NCBI GenBank assembly: GCA_003075315.1
Contig: QDFQ01000004.1
Coordinates: 124,001 to 188,000, forward strand
Length of the DNA stretch: 64,000 nt
Source: Arthrobacter sp. TPD3018
Lineage (GTDB): Bacteria; Pseudomonadota; Alphaproteobacteria; Sphingomonadales; Sphingomonadaceae
Reading direction: 5' to 3'
Position numbers and translations under genes: made by a program
The notes under the pieces: model-generated
What the model saw: the letters and a program-made list of their open reading frames with translations, nothing else
What the model was told of the DNA's origin: nothing
The model's database searches: none
Shown: in pieces, positions 54,166 through 63,799 of the stretch
Layout: the number at the start of each line of letters is the position of its first letter
Numbering within the stretch: the stretch's first letter is position 1

Positions 54166-55047
54166 ATGGAATTGCGGCACCTGGAACAGATCGTCGCCGT
54201 CGTGAAGGCGGGGGGCTTCAACGGCGCCGCGCGATTGCTCGGCGTCGCGCAGCCGACGCTGAGCAAAAGCATCGCGCGTCTCGAAGGGCAACTCGGCCTG
54301 CAATTGTTCGACCGCTCGACCGAGGGAACGCGGCCGACGCCGCATGGCGATTATCTCGCCCGCCGCGCCGAGCCGCTGCTGCACGAGGTCGCGGCGCTTA
54401 TGCGCGAGGTCGAACAGCGCAGCCGTGGCGACCTCGGCGTGCTCACCATCGCGGCCGGGGCGGCCACGCATCTCAACCCGCTGCCCATGGTGATTAGGCG
54501 GTCGGCTACCGAATTTCCCAACCTGCAGCTCGTCGTCCGCCGTGTCGCGAGCGACGGGCTGGCGCGCGGCGTGCACGAAGGGGCGTTCGACATCTCGTTC
54601 AGCCGCCGCGAGAATGCCGAGGCCTATCCCGACCTGGTGCGCATCAAATTGTTCGACACCGATACGATCTTCGTCGTGCGCCCCGGCCATCCGCTGCTGG
54701 CGCGCGCGCCGGTCGGCCCCGCCGACGTGCTCGCCTATCCGATGGCGAACATGCTGGTCAGCGATGCGCTGCTGGAATGGCTGGGGCCAATCGCCCCCGA
54801 TCAGAACCGGCGGCTGCGCGGCCTGGTGTCCGACGATCCCGACATGATCCGCCACTATCCGCAAGGCACGGATCGGATCGCGCGCGGCCCGCGCTTCGTG
54901 TTCGATCGCGAACTGGCCGACGGCACGTTGGTCGAGCTGCCGTCGACCGAGACCTTCCCGTTCGAATGCTGGATGCTGACCACCAAGGGCCTGTGGAGCG
55001 TGCCGCTGGTGCGCCGTATCGCGCAGATCGCCAAGGGTGCCCCGTAG
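54166..55047 (+). CDS. LysR-family transcriptional regulator
   Basis: 293 residues. N-terminal winged HTH (MELRHLEQIVAVVKAGGFNGAARLLGVAQPTLSKSIARLEGQLG), then a two-lobe effector domain. It sits between the sulfatase and the receptor operon, each of which has a T-N11-A box upstream, so it is the natural regulator of the locus. Effector unknown; sulfate or a sulfated compound are possible. Confidence 0.93.
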   Translation: MELRHLEQIVAVVKAGGFNGAARLLGVAQPTLSKSIARLEGQLGLQLFDRSTEGTRPTPHGDYLARRAEPLLHEVAALMREVEQRSRGDLGVLTIAAGAATHLNPLPMVIRRSATEFPNLQLVVRRVASDGLARGVHEGAFDISFSRRENAEAYPDLVRIKLFDTDTIFVVRPGHPLLARAPVGPADVLAYPMANMLVSDALLEWLGPIAPDQNRRLRGLVSDDPDMIRHYPQGTDRIARGPRFVFDRELADGTLVELPSTETFPFECWMLTTKGLWSVPLVRRIAQIAKGAP

Positions 55048-55054
55048 AATCGCT

Positions 55055-55070
55055 GATAGCCTGAAGGCAT
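55055..55070 (+). promoter_or_regulatory. LysR-type box (T-N11-A) of the receptor operon promoter
   Basis: GATAGCCTGAAGGCAT, differing from 52441-52456 at one base; the similarity continues to the right (RACSGC...TA). It lies 97 bases before the receptor start at 55167. Confidence 0.55.
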
Positions 55071-55166
55071 AACGGCGCTACATTTTTCGACCGACGTCAT
55101 GGCGCATCCGCTGCGCTACCCCTTCGCCCAAGAGACCGAAGCGTCTCGCAGGATCGGGAGAGGGCT

Positions 55167-58100
55167 ATGCGCGCGACGTTGCTGGGCAGCACCATATGGG
55201 TTTCCGTCTCGCTGCTGGCGGGGCAGGCGCAGGCACAGACGGGGGGAGCGCCCGCTACGGCGGCGCCCGTTCAGGCCGATGCGCCCGCCGATCAGCCCGA
55301 CATCGTCGTCACCGGATCGCTAATCCGGGGATCGCGCGAGGATGCGCCGGCGCCGGTCGACGTCATCGGCGCGCAGGATCTTGCGCGACAGGGAAGCCCG
55401 TCGGTCGTCGAACTGATGAAGGCCTTGCCGACGTCCAGCGGCGTGCTGGGCGATTCGAACCAGTTCGATTCCCGCTCGCAGGGCAGCGAAGGCATCGCCA
55501 CGGTCAATCTGCGCGGCCTCACCCCCGAACGGACGCTGGTGCTGCTCAACAGCAAGCGGCTCGTCCCCGTCGGCACCGGCGCGCCCGCGGTGGACATCAA
55601 TCTCATCCCGCTCGCCGCCATCGGCCGGGTCGAGGTGCTGAAGGACGGGGCGGCCGCGACCTACGGCTCCGATGCGATCGCCGGCGTCGTCAATTTCATC
55701 ACGCGTACCGATCAGAAGGGGTTTCGCGCGGCGGGCAGCTACAAACATGTGCCCGGCAGCGACGGGGACATCGATGCCTCGGTCAGCTTCGACCATGATG
55801 CGAACGGCCTGCGCTTCCTCGTCGCCGCCGGCGCGCAGACGCGCGGGCAATTGCTCGCGACGAAGCGCGACTTCGCGCTGCGCGATTATGCCACCAACCC
55901 GCAGGGCGGCTGGAATCCGGCAAGCAACCCCGGCAGCTTCGTCCCCATCGGCGCGACCGGGGCGCCGCTGGGGGCGGTGCGCACCGATGTCGCCTGCGCG
56001 CCGCTCGGCGGCTATGTCACCACGCAGAACCGCTGCATCGGCAACACCACGCAATTCGATGCGCTCGCCGAACAGGAACGCCGCGGGCAGGTGTTCGTCG
56101 ACGTCGGCATCGACCTGCCACATGGCATGGAGGTGCAGGCGACCGCCCTTTACGGCGCGTCGGAAAACCCGCACGTTCTGACCTCGCCGTCCTATCTGCC
56201 CTCGCAGCCGCCCTCGATCGTCGCACTCGGCGGCGTCAACCGCAGCAGCGTGTCGGGCTTCTACGTGCCGGCAAGCAACCCCGGTTTCCAGGCCTATGCG
56301 CAGCAGAACGGCGGGCTCGCCAATGCCGCAGGCGTTGTCTTTCCGACACTGCTGTTCCGTCCCTATCTGCTCGGCGGCAATCCGCTGACGCTGGGCGAGG
56401 CCGACTATCCGGGGTCGTTGACCGGCAGCCGCCGGTCGGAAACCGCACGCTTCACGCTGGCGCTGCGCGGGCCGGTGACGCAAGGCGTGGATTTCGAGAT
56501 CGCCGGCACGTACCAGCATTATTACCGCTATGTCGAAAGCAACGACATCTTCGGCGATCGCATCCAGCTCGCACTGCGTGGGCTCGGCGGGGCAGGGTGC
56601 AACGTCGCGGCGAACACGCCCGGCCAGAACGGCTGCCAGTATCTCAATCCCTTCGGCAATGCGATCGCCGCCAATCCGGTGACGGGCGCGGCCAATCCCG
56701 GTTATGTCGCGGGCGTCGCCAACACCGCCAGCCTGGCGAGCTGGCTGTTCGTGCCCAGCGTCACGCGCACCAACACGCAGCTCTTCGTCGCCGATGCGAC
56801 CGTGTCGGGCGGCACGGGAATTTCGCTGCCCGGCGGCGAGCTGAAATTCGCGCTCGGCGGCCAGTATCGCCGCTCGTCGTTCCGCACCGCGCTCGGCGCC
56901 GCGAACGACCTTGCCGTAACGCCGTGCCGTGAAACGCCGCTCAACGGCAATCTCGGGGCGTGCGCGCCCAGCACGGTTGGCGGTCCGGCCGCTCAGGCGA
57001 CCGGCGCGTTCGGTTTCCTCGGCAGCACCCGCGCCGCGCAGGCCAGCAGCGACGTACGGGCGGTCTTTGCCGAATTGCAGCTGCCGATCCTGTCCTCGCT
57101 CAACGGACAGCTGTCCGCCCGGTACGAAGATTACGGCGGTCAGATCGGATCGACCTTCAATCCGCAGGCGCGGCTGCGCTTCCAGGCGACCGACTGGCTG
57201 GCGTTCCGCGGCGGCATCGGCACCACCTTCCGCGGGCCGCCGGTCCAGTATCTAACGCCCAATTCCTTCACCGGGCTGCAACTGGTCGGCAGCGCGTTCA
57301 AGCCCGTCGAAATTCTCGGGCGGCCGGGGCTACAGCCCGAAACCTCGACGAACCTGTCGGGCGGCGTGCTGTTCAACGCGGGTGGCCTGCGCGCAAGCGT
57401 CGACTATTTCCGCTACCAGATCCGCGACACGATCGTCGCCGATCCGCTGGGCGGCATGGTCGCGACGCTGTTTGCCGGCAGCAACTGCACCAACGCCGCC
57501 TATGCGGCGCTGCGCCAGCGGTTCTTCTTCAACGACGGCGGCGGCGTGGCAGGGGCGGGGACGTGCAGCGCGGCGAACGTGTCGCGTGTCGTCACCACTT
57601 ACCAGAACGGCGCGCGGGTGCGCGACGCCGGGCTCGACTTCAATCTGGATTACGATGCCGATGTCGGTGCAGTGCGCGTCAGCATGGGCGGGTCTGCAAC
57701 CTACAATCTCGAATATAAGACGGGCGCGCAGTCGGTGGCGGGCGTCGTCGTCCAGCCGGCGTTCGATGCCGCCGGCAAGCTCAACTACCAGACCACGGCC
57801 TATCCCGTACCGCGCTGGAAGGGGCAGGCCTATGTCCAGGCGCGCTATGCCGGGCTGAATGCGCGTGTCACCTTCAACTATGTCGGCGGCATGTACGATC
57901 AGCGCGCCGACGACCCCGCCGGCATCTTCGGTCCCAGCACGCTGCTGCCCGGATCGCCGACCTTGTCGCAAGGCTCGCGCATCGCGCCGTTCCGTACCGC
58001 GGACGTCAGCCTGCAATATCAGATCGTGCCCGATACCAATCTGACGCTGACCGTCCTCAACGTCACCGATCGCGATCCGCCGTTTGCGCGGCTGAACTAC

Positions 58101-58169
58101 AATTACGATCCCTTCACCGCGAGCGCGCTTGGCCGACAGGTCAAGCTCGGCGTGTCCACCGCCTTCTGA
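55167..58169 (+). CDS. TonB-dependent outer-membrane receptor, large type
   Basis: 1000 residues with signal peptide. Plug begins DIVVTGSLIRGSREDAPAPVDVI, then VVELMKALPTSSGVLG, TVNLRGLTPERTLVLLNSKRL and RVEVLKDGAAATYGSDAIAGVVNF, the pattern of large receptors used for complex organic substrates. The barrel ends with a terminal Phe. GGGAGAGGGCT precedes ATG 55167. First gene of an operon with the aldolase-like and SdsA-like genes; probably imports sulfate esters or their products. Confidence 0.92.
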   Translation: MRATLLGSTIWVSVSLLAGQAQAQTGGAPATAAPVQADAPADQPDIVVTGSLIRGSREDAPAPVDVIGAQDLARQGSPSVVELMKALPTSSGVLGDSNQFDSRSQGSEGIATVNLRGLTPERTLVLLNSKRLVPVGTGAPAVDINLIPLAAIGRVEVLKDGAAATYGSDAIAGVVNFITRTDQKGFRAAGSYKHVPGSDGDIDASVSFDHDANGLRFLVAAGAQTRGQLLATKRDFALRDYATNPQGGWNPASNPGSFVPIGATGAPLGAVRTDVACAPLGGYVTTQNRCIGNTTQFDALAEQERRGQVFVDVGIDLPHGMEVQATALYGASENPHVLTSPSYLPSQPPSIVALGGVNRSSVSGFYVPASNPGFQAYAQQNGGLANAAGVVFPTLLFRPYLLGGNPLTLGEADYPGSLTGSRRSETARFTLALRGPVTQGVDFEIAGTYQHYYRYVESNDIFGDRIQLALRGLGGAGCNVAANTPGQNGCQYLNPFGNAIAANPVTGAANPGYVAGVANTASLASWLFVPSVTRTNTQLFVADATVSGGTGISLPGGELKFALGGQYRRSSFRTALGAANDLAVTPCRETPLNGNLGACAPSTVGGPAAQATGAFGFLGSTRAAQASSDVRAVFAELQLPILSSLNGQLSARYEDYGGQIGSTFNPQARLRFQATDWLAFRGGIGTTFRGPPVQYLTPNSFTGLQLVGSAFKPVEILGRPGLQPETSTNLSGGVLFNAGGLRASVDYFRYQIRDTIVADPLGGMVATLFAGSNCTNAAYAALRQRFFFNDGGGVAGAGTCSAANVSRVVTTYQNGARVRDAGLDFNLDYDADVGAVRVSMGGSATYNLEYKTGAQSVAGVVVQPAFDAAGKLNYQTTAYPVPRWKGQAYVQARYAGLNARVTFNYVGGMYDQRADDPAGIFGPSTLLPGSPTLSQGSRIAPFRTADVSLQYQIVPDTNLTLTVLNVTDRDPPFARLNYNYDPFTASALGRQVKLGVSTAF

Positions 58170-58188
58170 CCCCAAGGAACCCCGGACG

Positions 58189-58980
58189 ATGGCCATGGCT
58201 GCCCCTTCCCCTCACGCTCCCGCGGCGTCGCCTCCCGACGGCATGTCGGCCGGGGAATGGGCCGTGCGCGTCGATCTTGCCGCTGCCTATCGCCTGGTGG
58301 CGCATTACGGATGGGACGATCTGATCTTCACCCATCTGTCGGTCCGGGTGCCGGGGCCCGACCATCACTTCCTGATCAATCCCTATGACAGGATGTTCGA
58401 AGAGATCACGGCCTCGTCGCTCGTGAAGATCGACGTCGACGGCCATCCGGTCGATGCCGGTACGCACCCCGTCAACCCGGCGGGCTTCACCATCCATTCC
58501 GCGATCCACATGGGGCGGGAGGATGCGCAGGCGGTGATGCACGTCCACACGCCTTATGGTCAGGCGGTCAGCGCGATGGCGTTCGGCCTGTTGCCGCACA
58601 CGCAGACGGCGATGATCGCCGGTGCGGACGTCGCCTATCACGACTATGAAGGGATCGCGACCGACCTCGACGAACGCGAACGGCTCGTGGCCGATCTGGG
58701 TGCGCGCCATGCGATGATCTTGCGCAACCACGGAACGCTGACGATCGGCGACAGCGTCGCGGCCTGTTTCCTGCGTCTCTACTTTCTCGAACGCGCGTGC
58801 GAGGCGCAGGTGCATATGCTCGCCGCCGGCCGCGACAATCTCAACCCGCCGCCCGATGGCGTTGAGGACAAGGTCGCGCTTCAGTCGGCTCCGGCGGGGA
58901 TGGGATTGCTGGCGCAGCGGCTCGCCTGGCCGGCGCTGCTACGCAAGCTCGACCGTATCGATCCGGGGTTCCGGGCATGA
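58189..58980 (+). CDS. Class II aldolase/adducin-family protein
   Basis: 263 residues. The zinc-site motif HVHTPYG (about residues 117-123), an upstream TIHSAIH and a downstream ILRNHGTLTIG match class II aldolases/adducins; the acidic general base region is AGADVAYHDYEG. Members act as aldolases, dehydratases or decarboxylases on small carbonyl compounds. ATG 58189 has AAGGA upstream. The stop overlaps the next start (ATGA). Confidence 0.85.
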   Translation: MAMAAPSPHAPAASPPDGMSAGEWAVRVDLAAAYRLVAHYGWDDLIFTHLSVRVPGPDHHFLINPYDRMFEEITASSLVKIDVDGHPVDAGTHPVNPAGFTIHSAIHMGREDAQAVMHVHTPYGQAVSAMAFGLLPHTQTAMIAGADVAYHDYEGIATDLDERERLVADLGARHAMILRNHGTLTIGDSVAACFLRLYFLERACEAQVHMLAAGRDNLNPPPDGVEDKVALQSAPAGMGLLAQRLAWPALLRKLDRIDPGFRA

Positions 58981-60920
58981 GGGGGCGGGTGTTGCGTCAC
59001 GCAGCGATGGCGATGGTCGCGGTCGCCGCTCCTGCTGCGGGCGCGCTGGCGCAGGCCGATCCGTCCTCCGCCAGCACGCGCGCGGCGCATGCGGCGGCTG
59101 TGGCGGAGATGGCGGGGCGGTCGGACGAGGATCGCGATTTCGCCTCGCGCGGCTATCTCGGCACGCTGGCCGATCCGGTGATCCGCACCGATGCGGGCAC
59201 CGTCGTCTGGGATTTCCGTCGCTTCGCGTTCCTCGACCAGTCGCAGGCTGCCGACACCGTCAACCCCAGCCTGTGGCGGCATGCCCAGCTGCTCGCGAAA
59301 CACGGCCTGTTCCGCGTGACCGACCGTATCTATCAGGTGCGCGGCTTCGATCTCGCCAATCTGACGGTCGTGCGCGGCGATACCGGCTGGATCGTCATCG
59401 ACACGCTGTCGTGTACCGAAACCGCGCGTGCCGCGATGCGTCTCGTCGCCGAAAAACTGGGCGATCGCCCGATCTCCGCCGTCATCCTTACGCATTCCCA
59501 CTCCGACCACTTCGCCGGCATCGGCGGCGTGCTGACCGCCGAGCAGCGCGCGGCTGGGACCATTCCGGTCATCGCCCCCGCGGGCTTCTTCGACGAAGCG
59601 GTCAGCGAAAATCTGGTCGCGGGGCCGGCGATGAACCGGCGTGCCGGCTATCAGTTTGGCCTGGCGCTACCGATTGGCCCGACGGGGGCGGTCAATTCGG
59701 GGATCGGTCCGGCGACGGCGCTCGGTACGCGGTCGCTGCCGCGCCCCACGCGGGAAATCGCGCAGGACGGGACCGAGCTGGTCATCGACGGCGTGCGGCT
59801 GCGCTTCCAGCTGACGCCGGGGACGGAGGCGCCGGCCGAAATGAACATCGCGTTTCCGGACTGGAACGTGATCGATCTGGCGGAAAACGCCAACGTCACC
59901 CAGCATAATATCCTGACGCCGCGCGGGGCCAAGGTTCGCGATACGCGGCTGTGGGTGGCGGGTCTGACGCAGGCGATCGAACGCAATCCCGACGCGACGG
60001 TCATGATCACCAGCCACGGCTGGCCGCGCTTCGGGCGCGACCGCATCCGCGACTTCCTGACCAAGCAGCGCGATGCCTATGCGTTCTTGCACGATCAGAC
60101 GGTGCGGTTGATGAATGCGGGCCTCACCGCCGACGCGATCGCCGCGCAATTGAAACTACCCGACGCACTTGCACGCGAATGGTATAATCGCCCTTATTAT
60201 GGCTCCATCTCCTTCAACGCACGAGCCATCTATCAATTCTATCTAGGCTGGTACGACGCCAACCCCGCCCACCTCGCCGCCCGGTCCCCAATCGACGCTG
60301 GTCGACGCTACGTCTCCGCCATGGGCGGCACGGCCAAAGTCATGTCGTTGGCGCAGGCCGCTTATGGCACGGGCGACTATGCATGGGCGGCGGAGTTGCT
60401 GAACCACGTCGTCATGGGCGAGGGCGCACCGGCAGACGCGCGTGCCCTGCTGGCGCGCTGCTATGACCAACTCGCGTGGCAGAGCGAGAACGCGTTGTGG
60501 CGTAACATGTATCTGAGCGCCGCCGCCGATTTGCGCGGACCGGCTGCGACACGCCCGTCCACCAGTCAGTCGGGCTTGGTCAATGGCTTGTCGCTCGCGC
60601 AGGCGGTGGATTTGATGGCGATCCGCCTGGATCCCGCCAAGGCACGGGATCTCGCGATCACACTGAAGGCGACCGATACCGATGAGGTGGTGAGCGTGCG
60701 GGTGGAAAATGGCGTACTGATAGCGGGCAAGCCCTCACCGGGCCGATCGTACGTCACGGTCGCGGCGCCGCGTGCGGAACTCTTGTCAATGTTATTGGCA
60801 CCGTCAAAAGCCAATCCGGCGGGCAATGATGGTCCCGATGCCGTTAGATCCTTGCGGGAGATGCTGGATAAGCCAAGCCCCTCATTCGCGATCGTCGTAC
60901 CTCCCCCTTCAGGCGGGTGA
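58977..60920 (+). CDS. SdsA-like metallo-beta-lactamase alkyl sulfatase
   Basis: 647 residues with signal peptide. Metallo-beta-lactamase motif HSHSDHFAGIGG at about residues 172-183 (two zinc ions), RNMYLSAA and REWYNRPYYGSISFNARAIYQFYLGWYDANPAHL, and a C-terminal SCP2-like domain. This is the type III alkyl/aryl sulfatase family (SdsA1, BDS1), which frees sulfate from linear alkyl sulfates by C-O cleavage. It gives the locus a second, formylglycine-independent sulfatase mechanism. It overlaps the aldolase-like gene by 4 bases. Confidence 0.92.
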   Translation: MRGRVLRHAAMAMVAVAAPAAGALAQADPSSASTRAAHAAAVAEMAGRSDEDRDFASRGYLGTLADPVIRTDAGTVVWDFRRFAFLDQSQAADTVNPSLWRHAQLLAKHGLFRVTDRIYQVRGFDLANLTVVRGDTGWIVIDTLSCTETARAAMRLVAEKLGDRPISAVILTHSHSDHFAGIGGVLTAEQRAAGTIPVIAPAGFFDEAVSENLVAGPAMNRRAGYQFGLALPIGPTGAVNSGIGPATALGTRSLPRPTREIAQDGTELVIDGVRLRFQLTPGTEAPAEMNIAFPDWNVIDLAENANVTQHNILTPRGAKVRDTRLWVAGLTQAIERNPDATVMITSHGWPRFGRDRIRDFLTKQRDAYAFLHDQTVRLMNAGLTADAIAAQLKLPDALAREWYNRPYYGSISFNARAIYQFYLGWYDANPAHLAARSPIDAGRRYVSAMGGTAKVMSLAQAAYGTGDYAWAAELLNHVVMGEGAPADARALLARCYDQLAWQSENALWRNMYLSAAADLRGPAATRPSTSQSGLVNGLSLAQAVDLMAIRLDPAKARDLAITLKATDTDEVVSVRVENGVLIAGKPSPGRSYVTVAAPRAELLSMLLAPSKANPAGNDGPDAVRSLREMLDKPSPSFAIVVPPPSGG

Positions 60921-61459
60921 TAGGTGTGGCCCTGGTATCCGGCAGATCGGAGTAAAGATGGCATCGATGTGATAGTGCTGGCGTAGCGGGGCACATGCCC
61001 CGCCTGCCGTAGACAAGCTTCCTAGGTCTGCTGAGCATGTTCGTGATTGAAGGTCATCGGATCGTCTTGGTGCTGAACATCCGTATTCCACCGTGAGGAG
61101 GAAGCTTTGGTGCATACGTAGACGGCGGTGGGATCCTGTTTTCCGCGAGCTGACGACTCAATTCCCTGAGCCAGATCCGAATTTCACCAGCATGCCGCGG
61201 TTATGCCGGCCATGCGCGGACTGTGATCGACACTATGCGGGGGTGGAAAAAGAGCGGCTCAAGCGACGCCGTGAATGTCGTGACGCGGTCAGCTACCAAG
61301 TGTAGGATGTGACACGCTAGGGCGCACACAAATCGCCGACGCATAATCCACGATGGTCATCTCGAGCCATCACATCCGGATTAGGTCAATCGACGAGTTG
61401 ATGTCGCCAATTACACCATACCCGCAAAAGCGCATATTCTGCCGCTTTTGCCTTGAAAA
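60921..61459. other. Non-coding interval before tRNA-Glu
   Basis: About 540 bases, more AT-rich than its surroundings. It holds an inverted repeat GCGGGGCA-CA-TGCCCCGC (60986-61003) and a hairpin at 61424-61451. An open frame 61093-61305 has a Cys-rich 35-residue end but no support as a gene. Perhaps a remnant of an element inserted by the tRNA gene. Confidence 0.4.
61424..61451. terminator. Hairpin just downstream of tRNA-Glu
   Basis: GCAAAAGCG-N10-CGCTTTTGC, a perfect 9-bp stem that starts 9 bases after the tRNA 3' end. Probably the tRNA terminator; no long T-run follows. Confidence 0.5.
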
Positions 61460-61534
61460 TGGTGACCCCTACGGGAATCGAACCCGTGTTTCAGCCGTGA
61501 AAGGGCCGCGTCCTAACCGCTAGACGAAGGGGCC
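61460..61534 (-). tRNA. tRNA-Glu (anticodon TTC)
   Basis: Reads GGCCCCTTCG at the 5' end with a 7-bp acceptor stem to AGGGGTC (one G-U pair), D arm TCTAGCGGTTAGGACGC, anticodon loop CTTTCAC giving TTC, T arm CGGGTTCGATTCCCG, and an encoded CCA. 75 bases, tRNA-Glu by anticodon and by body sequence. Confidence 0.95.
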
Positions 61535-61590
61535 GTGAAGGCGTTGGGGGCGGTTAGGGGAGGCGGCGCTGTCGGTCAAGCCTCTTTTCG

Positions 61591-63345
61591 TCAATCCGCC
61601 CAAGCAGCGTCTTCCAGATGCAGTTCGGCGGCGGGGCGGCTGCCCCAATCGTCGATCTTGGCGCGGCCGGCGAGCCACAGGCGACGGTGCGGGGCGGCGG
61701 CGAGCAGTGCCTGCCCCAACGCGCTGTCGGCGGCGCGGAAGGCGACCGCCTTGAAGCTGCGCCCGTCGTCGCCAGCGACGATGGCGCGCACATGGCCGTT
61801 GCCGACCACGTCCGCCTTGATGATGCGAACCGGGCCGGCGGCGATGCGCGGGGCTGGCCAGCCCATGCCATAGGGGCCGCCGACATCGAGCGAATCGACT
61901 AGCGCCGGATTGACGCCGCCCGGGGCGAGCACGGCGTCGACCAGCAGCGCGCGTTCGCCGATGGCGCGGGTGACAGCGGCGGCGAGGCGGTCTTCGAGGA
62001 AATCGGTAAAGGCAGCGACCTGGTCGGCGGCGATGGTGAGGCCTGCGGCCATCGCATGGCCCCCGCCAGCGACGAGCAGGCCGTGCTCCTTGGCGGCGAG
62101 CACCGCGGCGCCCAAGTCCACGCCGGCGATCGATCGGCCCGATCCCTTGCCGACGCCGTGTTCGTCGATCGCGATGACGATCGCGGGGCGGCCGAGCTTT
62201 TCCTTCAATCGTCCGGCGACGATGCCGATGACGCCGGGGTGCCAGCCCTGGCCGGCGACGACGGCGACTGCGCGGTCGCTCGCGATCATCGCGTCGGCGG
62301 CCTCCTGCACGCCGCTTTCGATCAGGCGGCGCTCGTCGTTGAGGCGGTCGAGCTCTTCGGCGATGGTGCGGGCTTCGGCGGGGTCTTGCGTGGTGAGCAA
62401 GCGTACGCCGAGGTCGGCCCGGCCGACGCGGCCACCCGCGTTGATGCGGGGACCCAATGCGAAGCCAAGGTCGCTGCACGTCGGCGCGCGGGTAAGGCGA
62501 GACGCTTGGATCAGCGCGTCGAGGCCGATGTTGCGGCGCTGCGCCATGACCTTCAGCCCCTGCGCGACGAAGGCGCGATTGAGGCCGCGCAATTGCGCGA
62601 CGTCGGCGACGGTGCCGAGCGCGACGATATCGAGGTGATCGATCAGCCGCGGTTCGGGGCGGCTGGCGAAAAAGCTGCGGCGGCGCAGTTCGCGGATCAG
62701 CGCCGCGGCGAGCAGGAAGCAGACGCCAACCGCGGCCAGATGGCCGTGCGCAGCGCCTTCGTCCTCGTCGAGTCGGTTGGGATTGACCAAAGCATGCGCG
62801 CGGGGGAGCGCGGCGGCGCATTTGTGGTGGTCCACGACGACGACATCGACCGGGTGGGCGTGCGCCATGGCGAGCGCATCGAACGCCTGCGCGCCGCAAT
62901 CGACGGTGACGATCAGCGAGGCGCCTTCGTGCGCCAGGCGGACGAGCGCGTCGCCTGACGGGCCATAGCCTTCGAGCAGGCGGTCGGGGATGTAGGGGCG
63001 CGCCTCGATCCCCAGCTCGCGCAGGACGAGGATGAGAAGCGCGGCGGAGGTGGCGCCGTCGACGTCATAATCGCCGAAGACGGCGATGCTCTCACGGGCT
63101 TCGACCGCGTCGGCGAGGCGGACGGCGGCGCGGTCCATGTCGCGGAAGACCGAGGGGTCGGGCATGAACGCGCGGATCGAGGGTGCGCGATGCTGCTCCA
63201 GCGCCTCGCGCGGGGCGCCGCGGGCAAGCAGAAGCTGCGTGACGAGATCGTCGGTGCCGAAGCCGTCGCGCCCGTCGGCGGCGAGGCTGCGCCAATGCCA
63301 GGGCTGGCCGAGAATCGAGTGGGTAACGCCGAGAACGGGGGACAT
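61591..63345 (-). CDS. recJ: Single-stranded-DNA exonuclease RecJ
   Basis: 584 residues. DHH-family motifs in order: DYDVDGATSAAL (about 95-106), VTVDCGAQ, VVVVDHHK and, in the DHHA1 domain, HAMAAGLTI with GGGH. It degrades single-stranded DNA 5' to 3' in recombination and mismatch repair. ATG 63345 is chosen by homology; the frame opens at 63390. The ribosome-binding site is weak. Core gene; marks the end of the accessory region. Confidence 0.93.
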   Translation of the reverse strand: MSPVLGVTHSILGQPWHWRSLAADGRDGFGTDDLVTQLLLARGAPREALEQHRAPSIRAFMPDPSVFRDMDRAAVRLADAVEARESIAVFGDYDVDGATSAALLILVLRELGIEARPYIPDRLLEGYGPSGDALVRLAHEGASLIVTVDCGAQAFDALAMAHAHPVDVVVVDHHKCAAALPRAHALVNPNRLDEDEGAAHGHLAAVGVCFLLAAALIRELRRRSFFASRPEPRLIDHLDIVALGTVADVAQLRGLNRAFVAQGLKVMAQRRNIGLDALIQASRLTRAPTCSDLGFALGPRINAGGRVGRADLGVRLLTTQDPAEARTIAEELDRLNDERRLIESGVQEAADAMIASDRAVAVVAGQGWHPGVIGIVAGRLKEKLGRPAIVIAIDEHGVGKGSGRSIAGVDLGAAVLAAKEHGLLVAGGGHAMAAGLTIAADQVAAFTDFLEDRLAAAVTRAIGERALLVDAVLAPGGVNPALVDSLDVGGPYGMGWPAPRIAAGPVRIIKADVVGNGHVRAIVAGDDGRSFKAVAFRAADSALGQALLAAAPHRRLWLAGRAKIDDWGSRPAAELHLEDAAWAD

Positions 63346-63446
63346 GGGAGCAGGCGTTCCGTTAAGTCGTCGGTCGCGGAGTGCGGCCATTGGTACAGTA
63401 TGGGAGCACGCGGGCGCGGACTAAAGTCCGATGGCGGATGCGCGCG

Positions 63447-63716
63447 CTATTTGTCCACAGGCATACGATGTCGGAACCACCGATACCAGAGGATTGCGAG
63501 CGCAGCCGCCACTCCCGCCATGCGCGGCAGCCGCGCATCCGCCATCCAAGCGGGCGTTTCGCCGCTCATGCGCGCGATCGCATAACCGATTGCCAGCATG
63601 AATGCCCCGAACCGAGCCGGAGCGTTCGGTGCGAACCGGTGAATCGCCCAGCGACCGACTCCCGCCAGCAGTAGCGTCGACAGGAAGGCGTTGAGCAGGT
63701 GCGAGGCAAGCGACAT
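63447..63716 (-). CDS. Small membrane protein
   Basis: 89 residues with two or three hydrophobic segments (HLLNAFLSTLLLAGVGRWAIHRF, FGAFMLAIGYAIARM, MAGVAAALAILWYRWF). No recognised motif. ATG 63716. Transcribed away from dnaX. Function unknown. Confidence 0.55.
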   Translation of the reverse strand: MSLASHLLNAFLSTLLLAGVGRWAIHRFAPNAPARFGAFMLAIGYAIARMSGETPAWMADARLPRMAGVAAALAILWYRWFRHRMPVDK

Positions 63717-63799
63717 GCCGCCAGTCTAGGCCGTGGTATGCATGTGCACCAGCGTCCACCCTTCGACTTCAACCGCATGCGCTCCTATAGAAGCAGGCG

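Noticed and set aside
54151..54166. GATAGGGTGCCACGATG as a third LysR box before the LysR gene
   Set aside because: It fits T-N11-A only by chance, without the GCC/GGC dyad, and runs into the start codon.
52473..54272. A 599-residue minus-strand frame opposite the sulfatase
   Set aside because: Antisense shadow; the sulfatase on the + strand has complete motifs.
61093..61305. A 70-residue open frame as a gene
   Set aside because: Poor coding character, no ribosome-binding site and no recognisable domain.
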